From NCBI RefSeq assembly GCF_029867415.1, contig NC_081185.1:116973987-117037986 (forward strand): 64,000 nt of DNA, given 5' to 3'. The stretch comes from Vicia villosa. Taxonomy: Eukaryota > Streptophyta > Magnoliopsida > Fabales > Fabaceae. Both the position numbers and the translations under genes were made by a program. Below are positions 1 through 11,035 of this stretch, piece by piece; the first letter of the stretch is position 1; every line of letters starts with the position of its first letter. Under the pieces are notes generated by a model, which worked only from the letters and a program-made list of their open reading frames with translations, searched no databases and had not been told where the DNA came from.

Positions 1-2330
1 AAGAGGTATGATGGTGATTAACAATGAGAAAAACGAGTTAATCCTAACTTAGACAGTCACCGAATGGAGAATATGCATAAACTACAAAGGCTTAACCAAA
101 CCATTCGAAAAGATCATTTTCCATTGCCTTTCATGGACCTAATGTTGGAAAAATTAGCCAGACAAGCTTTTTATTATTTCCTAGACAGATGCTCAGGTTA
201 TAAAAAAATAATAGTAAACCATGAGGATCATGAAAATACTTCATTCACATGACCTTTTGGAGTATTTGCTCACAAAAGAATGCCCTAGAGCTTTGCAATG
301 CTCCTGCCACCTTTCAACATAATATGCAGTTATTTTCTTTGATATGATCAAGAAATGCATCAAAGTTTTCATAGATAACTTCTCTCTATTTGTACATTCA
401 TTTGATACATGCCTTCACAATCTGGATGATGTGCTAAAAAGATGTGTCGAGATTAATCTAGTCTTAAACTGGGAAAAATGCCATTTTATGGTAACAAAAT
501 GGATTATACCCGGACACAAAATATCTGCCATAAGAATCAAAGTGGATAAAGCAAAAGCATAAGTGATCAAGAAACTTCCACCACCAATAAATGTCAAAGG
601 AATCATGAGTTTTCTCATACACCCGAGATTCTATATAAGATTCATCAAAAATGTCTTAAAACTGAAAAACCATGAAGCAACCTTCTTAAAAAAATAAGTC
701 ATTTTTGTTTAATGATTCATGTCTACGTGCTTTTAATCATTTAAAATAAATTATAGTAACTGCACCAATAATCACTACACCTTATTGGAAACTTGATTTT
801 GAATTAATGTGTGATCCTAGTGATTATGCAATAGGTGTAGTTCTAGGTCAGAGAAAATCTAAGTTTGCCATGCCATACATTATGCAAGAATAGTTTTGAA
901 TGAAGCACAAGCCAATTATACCAGAACTAAAAAATAATTGCTAACAATATTGTATGCACTGGAAAAATTTAGATCATATTTGATTGGTTCAGAAAGAAAT
1001 AACCAGACAAGAGAAATAAGTACTAGAATAATTCTCGGATGAAAAACTACTCAAGATACAAGAAAGACCATGGTTTATTGATATGGTCAATTACAAAGTT
1101 ATTAGAATTCTCCCAGAGGACTTGGATTGGTAGCAAAAGAAGAAATTCCCAAAGGAAGCAAAATAATACCCATGGGATGATCCATATCTTTATAAAACAG
1201 GGACTAATCACCTTTTAAGATGTGAGAGCAACAAGGAGGTACAAAGTATAATATGGCATTATCATAACTCTGCATACGAAGGATACTGCAATGGAACGCA
1301 ACACAACTAATGTTCTCCAATCAGGTTTTTACAGGCTATCTATATTCAAAGATACTTACAAACACACACAAAACCGTGACAGTTGCGAAAGAGTCGAGGG
1401 AATTTCCAAAAGAAATAAGATGCCACTATAGAGCATATAAGAAGTAGAAATTTTTTATTGCTGGGAATTGACTTGGACCATTACCACCTTCATATCATAA
1501 TAATTACCTTCCAATTGGAGTATATTATGTGTCTAAATGGATGGAGGCAATTGCATCACCTAAGGCACATGAAAAAAGAATGGTGAAATTCTTAAAGAAA
1601 AATATTTTTCTCTCATTTTAGAACACCTGAAGTACTTATTAGCGATGGAGGATCCCATTTTTGTACTAGTCAATTAGCAAAAACACTTGAACATTATGGG
1701 GTAAGACATAAAGTAGCATCACCATACCACCCCCAAACCAATGGTGAAGCAAAAGTTTCAAACAAGGAGATAAAAAAGAATTTTAGAGAAAACAATACCT
1801 TCATCAAAAAAAGATTGGTCATAAAAACTGGATGATGCTTTGTGGATATGTTTATCGAACAACATTCAAATCTCCTATATTTTTGACACCATTTAAAATG
1901 GTATATGGAAAATATTGTTACCTTCCAGTGGAGTTAGAACACATAGCCTACTGGACACTCAAATTCCAAAATTTTGACCAATCATTAACTGGACAAAATA
2001 GGAAATTGCAGTTGCACGAATTTGATGAATTAAGAAAAGAAGCCTATGAATCATCCATATTATACAAAGAAAGAGTTACGAAATATCATGATCAACATTT
2101 GATAAGGGAATATTTTAAACTAGGAGAATTGGTTTTTGTATTTAACTCCAAGCTTAAACCTTTCCATGGGAAACTAAAGTGAGAATGGCCAAGATCATTT
2201 AAGGTGAAAGAAGTAAGGCCTCATGGATCTATAGAATTAAAAGATCAAACTTTTCAAATAAAATGAATTGTGAATGGTCATAGACTAAAACTATACCTGG
2301 GTAGAATTGCAATAACATCATTGTTATACT
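1..2330 (+). pseudogene. Athila-type Ty3/gypsy gag-pol remnant (RT, RNase H, integrase)
   Basis: Conceptual translation in shifting frames gives a Ty3/gypsy polyprotein in the normal order. Reverse transcriptase pieces lie at 64-252 (RKDHFPLPFMD, FLDRCSGYKKI) and 344-562 (FIDNFSLFVHSFD, NLVLNWEKCHFMV). An RNase H piece lies near 750-900 (YWKLDFELMCDPSDYAIGVV). Integrase runs from about 1250 to 2182 and keeps SDGGSHF, YHPQTNGEA and LPVELEHIAYW. The last motif and the tail that follows are typical of the Athila lineage. The catalytic YxDD motif of RT is altered to FIDN, and many stops and frameshifts are present, so nothing is expressed as a functional protein. The 5' end lies outside the window. 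Lineage assignment is from family knowledge; the breaks are seen directly. Confidence 0.85.
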
Positions 2331-2640
2331 CCTGAATGATCCATTAAAGGCAGATGTCGAGCAAACCATGTAAAACAAGCGCTTATTTGGAGGCAACACA
2401 ATCTTGCATAAATAACCTTATATCCTTATTTGTAGAATTTATGTTATTTCCTTGTATAGCATTAACTAAACACCATGCACACTTAAAACATTGAACTTGA
2501 ACTTTTGCCACATCAAATTTGATGAATCTCGAATGCAGAATGGCACTAAGTGAGGATCCCTAGACCAGGCGGAGTCATCTTTGCACCACTCATTATTTTG
2601 TTGCCTCAGGACAAGCAATTGTTTTCTACAGGGGATGTAA
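2331..2640 (+). other. Athila 3' noncoding region after pol
   Basis: The block AAGCGCTTATTTGGAGGCAA at 2377-2396 and TTGCCTCAGGACAAGCAA at 2601-2618 closely match short blocks I know from the post-pol region of plant Athila elements. They support the lineage call for the upstream debris. No 3' LTR boundary could be recognised downstream. Confidence 0.55.
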
Positions 2641-2752
2641 TGCAAAGATGATTAAAAGATAAATTTATACCTGTTTGTTTTAATTGTTTTCATGGTTAAG
2701 TATCAATTTCTGGAAAGAAATTTAATTTATTTATGAAAAAGTACTGCTAGAG

Positions 2753-2816
2753 TGGAAGTTTGTCCACGTATGGTTCAGATAAATATTTGAACAATTAAAA
2801 ATACGTGGAACTTCCA
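2753..2816. repeat. Imperfect hairpin
   Basis: Left arm TGGAAGTTTGTCCACGTAT and right arm ATACGTGGAACTTCCA are reverse complements except for a few extra bases in the left arm, with a loop of roughly 30 bases. No element or gene was assigned to it. Confidence 0.5.
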
Positions 2817-2839
2817 GTGAAAGATTGACAACAAAAAGC

Positions 2840-2840
<1 letters not shown>

Positions 2841-2903
<63 letters not shown>
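2841..2903. repeat. (GA)n microsatellite
   Basis: Uninterrupted AG dinucleotides for about 63 bases, in noncoding DNA just after the hairpin. Confidence 0.98.
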
Positions 2904-2905
<2 letters not shown>

Positions 2906-4614
2906 TAGTATTTGTATTGTATTTATATCAATATTTATCATTATGAGTATTTTTTTTAGTTGTATTTTGTTCATAAAATTTCAATTTTGTAAACGCGTAT
3001 TATGAGAAGGAGAGGATGATGATTTTTTGTCTTATTGTTTTTTTAAAATGATTAATGTATAAGTGTCAACTATCTGTTTATATTAATGTATAAATATAAA
3101 TAAATATTGTCGCTAGAGATTGAACTCTAGACCATCAACTTACACTTGTTAGTATTGAATAGATAAATATTAGTATTAGTATGAGTAGTATTTGATAATT
3201 TGTAAGTTAAAAATACTCATATTTGTATTTATTTGTATAAATATATATTAGTAATTGAGTATGAGTAATTGTTATTTGTAATATTATTTTTCAAAAAAAT
3301 TAAAAACTTTAAACACGTATTATGACGAGAAGGAGAAAGGATGATGATGTTTAAACATTATTTTAGTTTCTAGTTTTTTAAATTTTGGATTAATGTAATA
3401 ATTGTTAGATGATTAGGATACTTTTTATGTAGTATTTGATTATGGAGTGAAATATTATTCATGGATTTGTAATTAGTATTTGAATAATATTTAATTTAAC
3501 TTTAATAATAGTGTACACATCTCGAAAAATGTTGATTTGATCGGGTCTTATGACCGCCAGAGTATGATTTTGAAAATACACTAGTGTTCAGCTATTTCCA
3601 GGTGGGTAAGCATTAGTACGCGAACTATGTAAAGATGGAGATGGCGCGACCTATGTTAGGGGAACCGAATAAGTCATGAAATAGACCATCAATATAGATG
3701 TTGCATAATCGCTCATTGAAGCCACTTAAAAGCTGGAGACTGACGTTGATAATGATAGCATGACAGAGGAGAATGCCAGAGATTCCTCTTAAATGAGATT
3801 CTTTAAGATCAATGTTATATAAGGGGCTTCCGCAAAAGAGTTAAACAAGACATCTTCTTAGGCATACTACACTGATAGTAGCATCTCTAGAATATCTTAA
3901 AATTCCATCTCATGAAGGCTCACCTTATATATCCCTATATAAGGAAGCCACGCTGTTTAGTGTTTTCCGCAAGAATAAATGGTATTAAATTTTATATTTC
4001 ATATTTGATATTTATTTTAATTTATAATTAATATTTATTATTTAAAAAATAATTATTAATTATTTTTCAAAATATATAACATATTTCGAATAATTCAAAA
4101 AACATAAATAAAATTAAAAGTGTATCTAACTTTTGTAACCAATTAGAGAGATTATTGTGGGGTTCATTGGGGTCCATTATTGTCACATGGTTAAGGTGTC
4201 CTTGTCCTATGGTTATGATGCTTGGAAAGACAACTTGCATTTGCATGTGATACAAATTGATAAGTTGTATGATACATGAGATCAGTGACTTATCTAGGAT
4301 CTTGGTCGAAAGAATGCATAAAATAATAATAAAAATTTAAGAATCTAGGAGGCGTGAAGACAAGAAATAGGGTTCAAAATGTAAAATTATAAATATAGAT
4401 GTGTGCTTTTTTTTTTTTTGAAATTCATAAAGTTCAATTGAATTATATCAAAAATTATAGACAATTAATTATATTTTTTTATTAGAAAGAAATAAAAATA
4501 AATTTGTTTTTCTTCTTCATTATCACAACGATCTCATAATTTTAATTAAAAACGAAATTAAATTTTAAATAAATTTAAATTATTGTCTCTTTACTATTCT
4601 ATTTTCTAATATTA
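2904..4614. other. AT-rich noncoding DNA, mostly unassigned
   Basis: No coding similarity is recognisable. The stretch 3530-3970 is richer in GC than its surroundings and has two TATA-like boxes, so it may be an old LTR. The short open frame at 4067-4255 on the minus strand has no recognisable domain and is left unannotated. Confidence 0.6.
3816..3970 (+). promoter_or_regulatory. Duplicated TATA-like segment, possible old LTR promoter
   Basis: TATATAAGG at 3816-3824 and CTATATAAGG at 3935-3944 are each followed by related GC-richer words (GGGCTTCCGCAAAAG and TTTTCCGCAAGAAT further on). This resembles a duplicated core promoter of an LTR. No LTR ends or coding region could be tied to it, so the call is tentative. 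Confidence 0.25.
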
Positions 4615-5500
4615 GCCCCTCTCAAACTGGTCAGTGAAAGTGATAAATATTTATCATTCTAAACTTAGGATGCAATTTGATTTAGAATATCAAATGGTTG
4701 ATGAAGCAATGATTTAGTAAAAGAAAGTTGCAATTTGATTCTTTGCTGACACGGGTAACTATTTAAGAATTCCAACTTTATAAATTTTTGATTTTTTCAT
4801 AGAATGTTTGATTTGGAAATCTGTGAGTAACGCTCAAATTATCATAGTAAAATTCAAATAATTTGGAGCAACTAATGTGAAAATATTTGAAAAAGATATA
4901 AAAATCATTTACAGATGCAAAGGTTCAATATTATGTCCCAAAAGATGATCTTGCTATGGTGATTGCTTCTTGGTTCTCTAGCACATATAAGTGATTGACA
5001 AAAAAAACCATATTGCCCAAACATTAATGTGCGAGAATCTATGCAGTCAGCCCAATCTGCATCACTAAAACTATGTAGATGCAGTGCAACATTTTGGGAA
5101 AGAACAATCCAATGTCTATATAGTGTTTGAGGTATTTGATCACTCTAATTGCATCTTGATGATGAGTGATAATAGGGTTATTAAGGAATTGTCTGAATTG
5201 ATAGGTGATAAAAGATTTGTCATGTCTTGTTGATGTGAGGTACAACAATCTCCCTATAAGCTTTATATTGCTAGGAATATCTATAAAAAAAAGCACTAAT
5301 ATTTTGTTGAAGTTACACAAAATACTTAGAGGGTGTGCACACAAGTTTAGAACTTAGGAATCATGTAACATAAATGAGATTAAGACATTATTTCTTGGCC
5401 AAATGGAAATTTTATTTTTAGAAATGACAATTTCAATTACAAGAATGTATTTAAGTTGGCCCATGTTTTTTATCTTAAATTTACCTCTTTTTAGTACACT
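4615..5500 (-). pseudogene. Ty1/copia RT C-terminus and RNase H remnant
   Basis: Read on the minus strand from about 5500 down, the translation gives the end of a copia reverse transcriptase (KNMGQLKYILVIEIVISKN), then LIGRLLYLTSTRHDKSF, QDAIRVIKYLKHYIDIGLFF, DADWADCIDSRTL and a degraded RNase H tail near 4620 (FRMINIYH, cf. LGMIDIYH). Order and spacing agree with the copia RT-RNase H junction. Several stops and frame changes show it is dead. Gag, integrase and LTRs were not found nearby; the Ogre-type LTR begins about 100 bases beyond its upstream edge. Confidence 0.8.
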
Positions 5501-5608
5501 AGGAGGAATCAACTATAACCCCATCTTAGTTAGACGTCAGATGGATATGCCTTGAGAGATAAGCCTAACAACCTTTTGGTGGAAAGATTATTTTTCCTAG
5601 AAGGGGTG

Positions 5609-8600
5609 TGTCATACCCCAAAATTTTCCCATCATATTTCCATATATTTTTACTCACATGATCTTCAACTGCTCAAGACTATGCACAAATTGAGCACACT
5701 TACCTGTCTCCTAAGCAACAAGCCTCCAACTAGGGTTTTGTCTCTCTCCAGGTAAAATCAAGCTCTGATACCTCAAGTGGACTTCATGGCCTCTCATATG
5801 TTTCAAAGAAGCCTCATACCAAGTTTCAAGCCTTGGATCACCATATTGCTCAGTCAAGTGCTCAAATGATCAACAGTCGACTAGTTTGACCTAAAAGTCA
5901 ATTATGGTCAAATTACAGTCAAAATTCCTTATTTTTAGTCAACATCAATATTTTGAAGTTACCTTCATCATTTGATCAAGGGTTGACCATGATTAATCAA
6001 GGAAAGCTTCAAATTCATCAAAAGACAAAGATTCTAAATTAGGGTTTTAAACTAAAAGTCAACCCAACTTTGACTGGCCATAAGTCTCTCATATTTTATC
6101 AGAAATTGTCCAATCAAAGCCTATTCTCAAGAAAATTTCATCCTCTACAACTTTGATGTTGGGCCCAAGACCAAGAAATGCACTGTTTGAGAGATATGAG
6201 CCAAAACATTACAGGTCCTTCTAAAAGCTAGCAAAAAGCTATTTTTTGTCAAGAGCCATATCTTCAAGATAAAATCCTCAAATGCAAAAAAGATTCCAAG
6301 GTGGATTGTAGAGGACTTCTTGGAATTTCCAAAAAAGTCTTAGATCATATCCATATGATAAATATTGAAAGAGTTATGATTGGAGCAAGTTGGGCAAAAT
6401 TTGAGAATTACATGAGACCCTAATTGGTGAATTTTGAAAGTTTGAGTCATGAGCGTTTAATTCAAGTTGCCCACGTGAATTCAAGCTCATAGAAGGCCCA
6501 TGTATTGATTTTTATTTATTTTAAAGTTTTATTCCATTTACTTTTGAATTTATTTATTTAAATTCAATTTTAAATCAAATAAATTATTATTTAAATAATA
6601 AGAAGATCACATGATTGATTCTCCAAATATTTTATCAATCTTAAACAATCTTGGAGGCCAAGGAAAACGTGAAAAAAACTTGGAAAGGAGATTGAACTAA
6701 AATAGCAAGAATTTATGCAAATTGCAATCAAATATTTTTCAAATTTTCTCTCACCAATTACTTGATTCCTTTCCAATATTTTACACTAATTCTCATCATT
6801 ATATATTGACAATATTCTCATGCACAAGGGGGGACGAAAATTGGCCAAGAACATTAGGGTTTCAAAGGTGTAAAAACATTAAGAACTAGGGCATAAGCCA
6901 AAGTGGTGATTCAACGAGTTTCAAAGCCTCCCATTCATTCCATTCAATTCCTGAAGGGTTATAGAGTAAGTCCAGGTATTTTATAACATGTGGTTGCACC
7001 TGAAATCCGGATGTCATAATCATCAAAATCCTTCATATTTCTAATTTTTGTATTTCGTGTGTTACTGCGTTTTAATGTGAATGGATGGTACTAATGTGTT
7101 CCTTAGGACATTTAGAATAGGACTGGACGCTTACATGAGGGTTTAAGTGCGTCGTTACATAAATTCCATGGATAGGACTCCGAGCTTCCTTGATTCGAAC
7201 CTACATGTATAGACCGTTTTAGGCCAAACAAAGGCCACCACTGAATCCTCCATGATCTAAATAGCCGATCTAGGTTGATAGAATGCTTGTTGTATCATGT
7301 TTCTTCGTGTTTCGAAATTGCAGGTAAGAAGGAGAAGAACATGCAGAAAAATCCGCAGGTAGATCCGCAGCGATTTTCGTAAGAAAATCCGCATGTGAGC
7401 GCGAAGAAGAAGGTGAATAGTGGAAGAGGATGCGTGTGCAACAGACGTTGGCTGGTCAAACGATAGGCCTCTCTCTCCAATCCTAATTGATGGGTTAAAA
7501 TTCTCCTTCCCCTCTCATTGGATACAAGCGCTGATGGTGGGCTCTGGTTTGACTGGTGGTTGAATATATCATTAAGTCATGTTTTCATACATGATATCTT
7601 GGCGTCGTTTTGTTTTCAACGAAGCATACATGGATCAGCTGGCAGCACGTGGAATCCCATCACCTTGAGGGTCTGGGATCAATTCCTGGGTCCTTCAACT
7701 TTATTTTTGGTTTATTCCTAACTTCTTCTTCTTTTAATTATTTGTTTTCAATAGTCATTTAACCTTTAATTATTCAGCCCTTTAAATAACATTTAGGATT
7801 AGTATTTAGAATTAGGTTTTGATTAATAAACTTTTTTACACTTAATTTTAATTTAGGGTGATTAGGATTTAATTTAGTAAGGTTAACTTAATTAGTTTAG
7901 TACATCTAATTATTTAATTAAAAATGATTAGTTTTTAGGTTTTAATTAGATTAATAGGTTTTTTAACCGGTAGGTGTTGCCCATTAACCTTCGTCTAGGT
8001 TTTCTCCCCCAGGTGAATGTTGTCAAATAGGGTTAGGGTTTCTCATTCGCATTATTTTTAGGCTAATTAATTTAATTTTAGGTTTATTAATTTTTAACCT
8101 CGTTTTTTATTTTTAGGTTATAATTTATTTAGCCTTAAGCTAATGTTAGGTTAACCTTTAAGGTTTAGGTTTATCTTCTTTTTCTCTTCAAACCTTAAAT
8201 TTCTTCGCGATTCTTCTTCTCATCTCATACTCCAGTGTTTGAGGCATGATTGTTTTAATTTCCGTCTTTTACCTACCTATTTATTTATTCATTTAAATAT
8301 TATAAATCGATGTATAGGTCGCCAGGTATTTTTTTGTAATAGTAATTAGGATTTTACTTTTCCGCACTTTACTTTTCGCATCCCCCAATTTTTGGTTATG
8401 TACCCCCTAATCCCGAAGCCAACGTAGAATTTACTTTCCGCACACCATAAAATGCTTTAAATTTCTGTATGATATTAACTGCATGGTTAGTAAAATAGGG
8501 AGTGACAAAACAATTAATTGAATATAGTTCACCTAATACAAGATAAATATCTGAATCTAACCCACGTGATTGCTGCATCCACACACCTTTAGGGTAATTC

Positions 8601-9294
8601 CTCTTCCGCTGCCTTTTGATTAAATAGTCAAGTCCCTCGAACGTAGGGATACCTTAGTTTGCTGCCTACGAATAGAAATCATCATAGTCCCTTCGGAATA
8701 AGAGATCATAGTCCCTTCGATTTGCCTACGATAAATGATCTCGTCCCTCGATGTTGCCTCGATAAATGATGATAATCCCTTCGAATGCTAAGGTATCCTT
8801 ATTTGTTGCCTTTATGACTATTTTCATCCAATGCATAGACTTCCTACCCTCCTTATGGTATGGATAGCCCTATGACTACGCGATGACCCTCGATGTCCCG
8901 AATACATCCAATGAAAGGACTACGTGCCTAACAATTGGTATGGATAGCCCCTTCAAATAAAAGAATTAAAGAACAAGAAAGACTAGCTTAGGGTAGGTAT
9001 CTTTTAATTGCTTGGTCACAACAAAATCAAAATTACTTTTCATACACCCCTTTTCAAAACGATTTCAAAGGCTGCACTTATTTACAAGTTAAAGTCCTTT
9101 TTAAAAATCTTTTTCTAAACACATACTACACTCTTCAAACAAATCAAACAATTCAAAAGTGAGCTAAGAATTAAGAGCCCATGGATACAAAGGGTGCTTA
9201 CACCTTCCCTTTGTATAACCTACCCCCCAAACTCAAAATCTTTCAAAGGTCTTTCGTGTTCTTTTTGCCTTTCCTAATTGGATAAAATAAAAGT
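5609..9294 (+). mobile_element. Ogre/Tat-type 5' LTR (about 3.7 kb)
   Basis: The left end TGTCATACCCCAAAATTTTC is a start I recognise from large legume Ty3/gypsy LTRs of the Ogre/Tat group. The right boundary is placed just before a primer-binding-like TGGTGACGACTC at 9295. Near the end, GGTGCTTACACCTTCCCTTT (9193-9212) is a typical U5-side block that also occurs in inverted form near 56900. From about 8640 to 8940 there are short irregular repeats built on TAGTCCCTTCG and TTGCCTACGATAAATGAT. The LTR is open to noise ORFs only. A matching 3' LTR was not seen, and the exact 3' edge is inferred. Confidence 0.7.
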
Positions 9295-9306
9295 TGGTGA
9301 CGACTC
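9295..9306 (+). other. Primer-binding site of the Ogre/Tat element
   Basis: TGGTGACGACTC resembles the TGGTGGCGACTC/TGGCGACTC primer-binding sites of Ogre-type elements (tRNA-Arg in the published family) with one changed base. It directly precedes the gag remnant. Confidence 0.55.
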
Positions 9307-9980
9307 TTGCTATCCGCACATTTTAAAAAGTCAGTTCTCCCACCTTATTACAGGATGTGTGAAAAAGGGCTGAAGAGTAGATTTGTGCATGCTTGTAACA
9401 TTATCCATAGGAAGGGAAGAGAAAAGCTTGGAAAGAAGGATTTTGTAGCCATGGAGCCTTACACAAAGTGGGTGAAAGAGAGAGCAATTGAGTTGAAGAT
9501 ACCATATACATTTGAGAGACCTTTGTCTTCTATATCATCCATTATCCCTATTGATCATGTTGTTCCTATCATGTTGCACCTTCAGAGAGATGAGTGGATG
9601 AGGAAATTCCATGCTTGTGATGTAGAGAAGTTGGAATTGCTAAAGCACTGAAAGAAAAAGATGAGTTACTTCTTCAAAAACATGCCTCGCTTCTCCAAAT
9701 GGATGATGAGCTTCACCATAAGGATGCTCCAGTTGAGAAAGCAGACAAGAAGAGAAGAGTGCGAGAGAATTTATTTTACTCTAGCATTGTGTCACTTCAT
9801 GAGTATTCCGACATTCCTCCCACATCTGGTGCTTGAAAGGGTGTTGTTGATAAGCTAGTGATGTAGAAAGCTTAGATGCAGAAGGATTATGAGTCTAAGA
9901 TTAGGAAGCTCAAGAAAATGTTGCACACTAGTGTTGGGACTTTTTCAAGTTTAGCTCTTCAGGACCCTAGGATATAGCTT
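9307..9980 (+). pseudogene. Ogre/Tat gag-region remnant, first part
   Basis: The frame gives PPYYRMCEKGLKSRFVHAC and EPYTKWVKERAIELKIPY, which I recognise from the first open frame of legume Ogre-type elements. It continues after a stop at 9649-9651 in another frame (DELLLQKHASLLQMDDEL) and ends near 9980 with a basic coiled segment (YESKIRKLKKML). The N-terminal portion usually found in this family is missing, since the sequence passes from the primer-binding site almost directly into mid-protein. At least three stops interrupt it. Not functional. Confidence 0.7.
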
Positions 9981-10263
9981 TCTTTTTCTTTTAGATAGGA
10001 TTATTCAAACTATATACTTTGGCTGTAATCCTTCTTCCATTAATAAAATGAGCTATTTAGTTATTTAAATTATGTTCCTTTATGATGTTTGCATTTTGTT
10101 TATAATTATCTTAAGGTTCCTTGAAACTTAAGTAATAAAAAACAAATCATTTGCATTGCATATCATGCATGATTCTGCATTTAGTCTTGTTTTCTGAGAG
10201 TTTTTCCAGAGTCTTATTTCCTTTCTCATTGTCTCATCAGTACAACACTCGTTCTAAAAAGAA

Positions 10264-11035
10264 ATGAAAATAATTAATCAAGAGATCCTTCAACTACGCA
10301 AAAAGATGATTACTTTGAAGGCTGGTATGGAGCATCTAAATGCTCTGGTTGAGGCTTTAGCTGCACCCCAAGTCAATCCTCCTATGAAGGAAGAAAAGAT
10401 GGCAAAGGTCTTTCTAGAAACTCTGAACTCATTCTTTCCTAAGAGGATGGTAATCAGCGCACCTAACGATTTCCATGAAAAGCTGGATATGGGAGTGCTT
10501 ATAGAGGAAGGTGTTCGAAAGGGACGTTTATCTAAAGAAGGTAGCTCAGTTGGCAATTTAAAGCATTTTGGTATTGAATTTTCCAAAAAGAGAACTAGAG
10601 GAAGAAACAATCACCAACAACAACATGTGGCTTCTGTCACACCCCTTGTGAATGCTGCTCTTACTACTCAGGCAATGTTTGTGTATCAACCTCAATTTTA
10701 GCAACAACGTAAACATCAACAAGGTAATCAACAAGTGAAGAAGAAATATCATCTCGATCCTATTCCAATGTCCTATGCAGAATTATTTCTTTCCCTAGTA
10801 CAAAGGAATTTAGTTCAGACTCAATCTCCACTGATTGTTCCTAAAAAGCTGCAATAGTGGTATAAAATTGATGTTCGCTGTCCTTTTCATCAAGGGGCAC
10901 CTAGCCATGATATTGAACACTGTTTTTCATTGAAGGCTGGAGTGAAAAAGCTAACTAGAAGTGTAATTCAGTCTTTTCAAGATAGGAACCCAATTATCAA
11001 AGTCGATCCTTTACCAAAGCGTAAGCATGATTGAT
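10264..11035 (+). pseudogene. Ogre/Tat gag remnant, C-terminal part
   Basis: The region opens with a heptad-like segment (EILQLRKKMITLKAGMEHL). It then contains FFPKRMVISAPNDFHEKLDM, LDPIPMSYAELFLSLVQRNL and CPFHQGAPSHDIEHCFSLKA. The last is the conserved CxxHxGxxxHxxxxC-like gag knuckle of Ogre-type elements. Stops lie at 10699-10701, near 10856 and near 11030. Protease, RT, RNase H and integrase, which should follow, are absent: the next recognisable sequence is the untranslated tail. The element is therefore an internally deleted, non-autonomous copy. Confidence 0.75.

Noticed and set aside
7295..7721. Two 61-67 codon frames within the large LTR
   Set aside because: Short, without domains, and inside an LTR body where no coding is expected.
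10290..10752. Minus-strand frames of 106 and 64 codons
   Set aside because: Shadows of the Ogre/Tat gag frame on the plus strand, which matches a known family.
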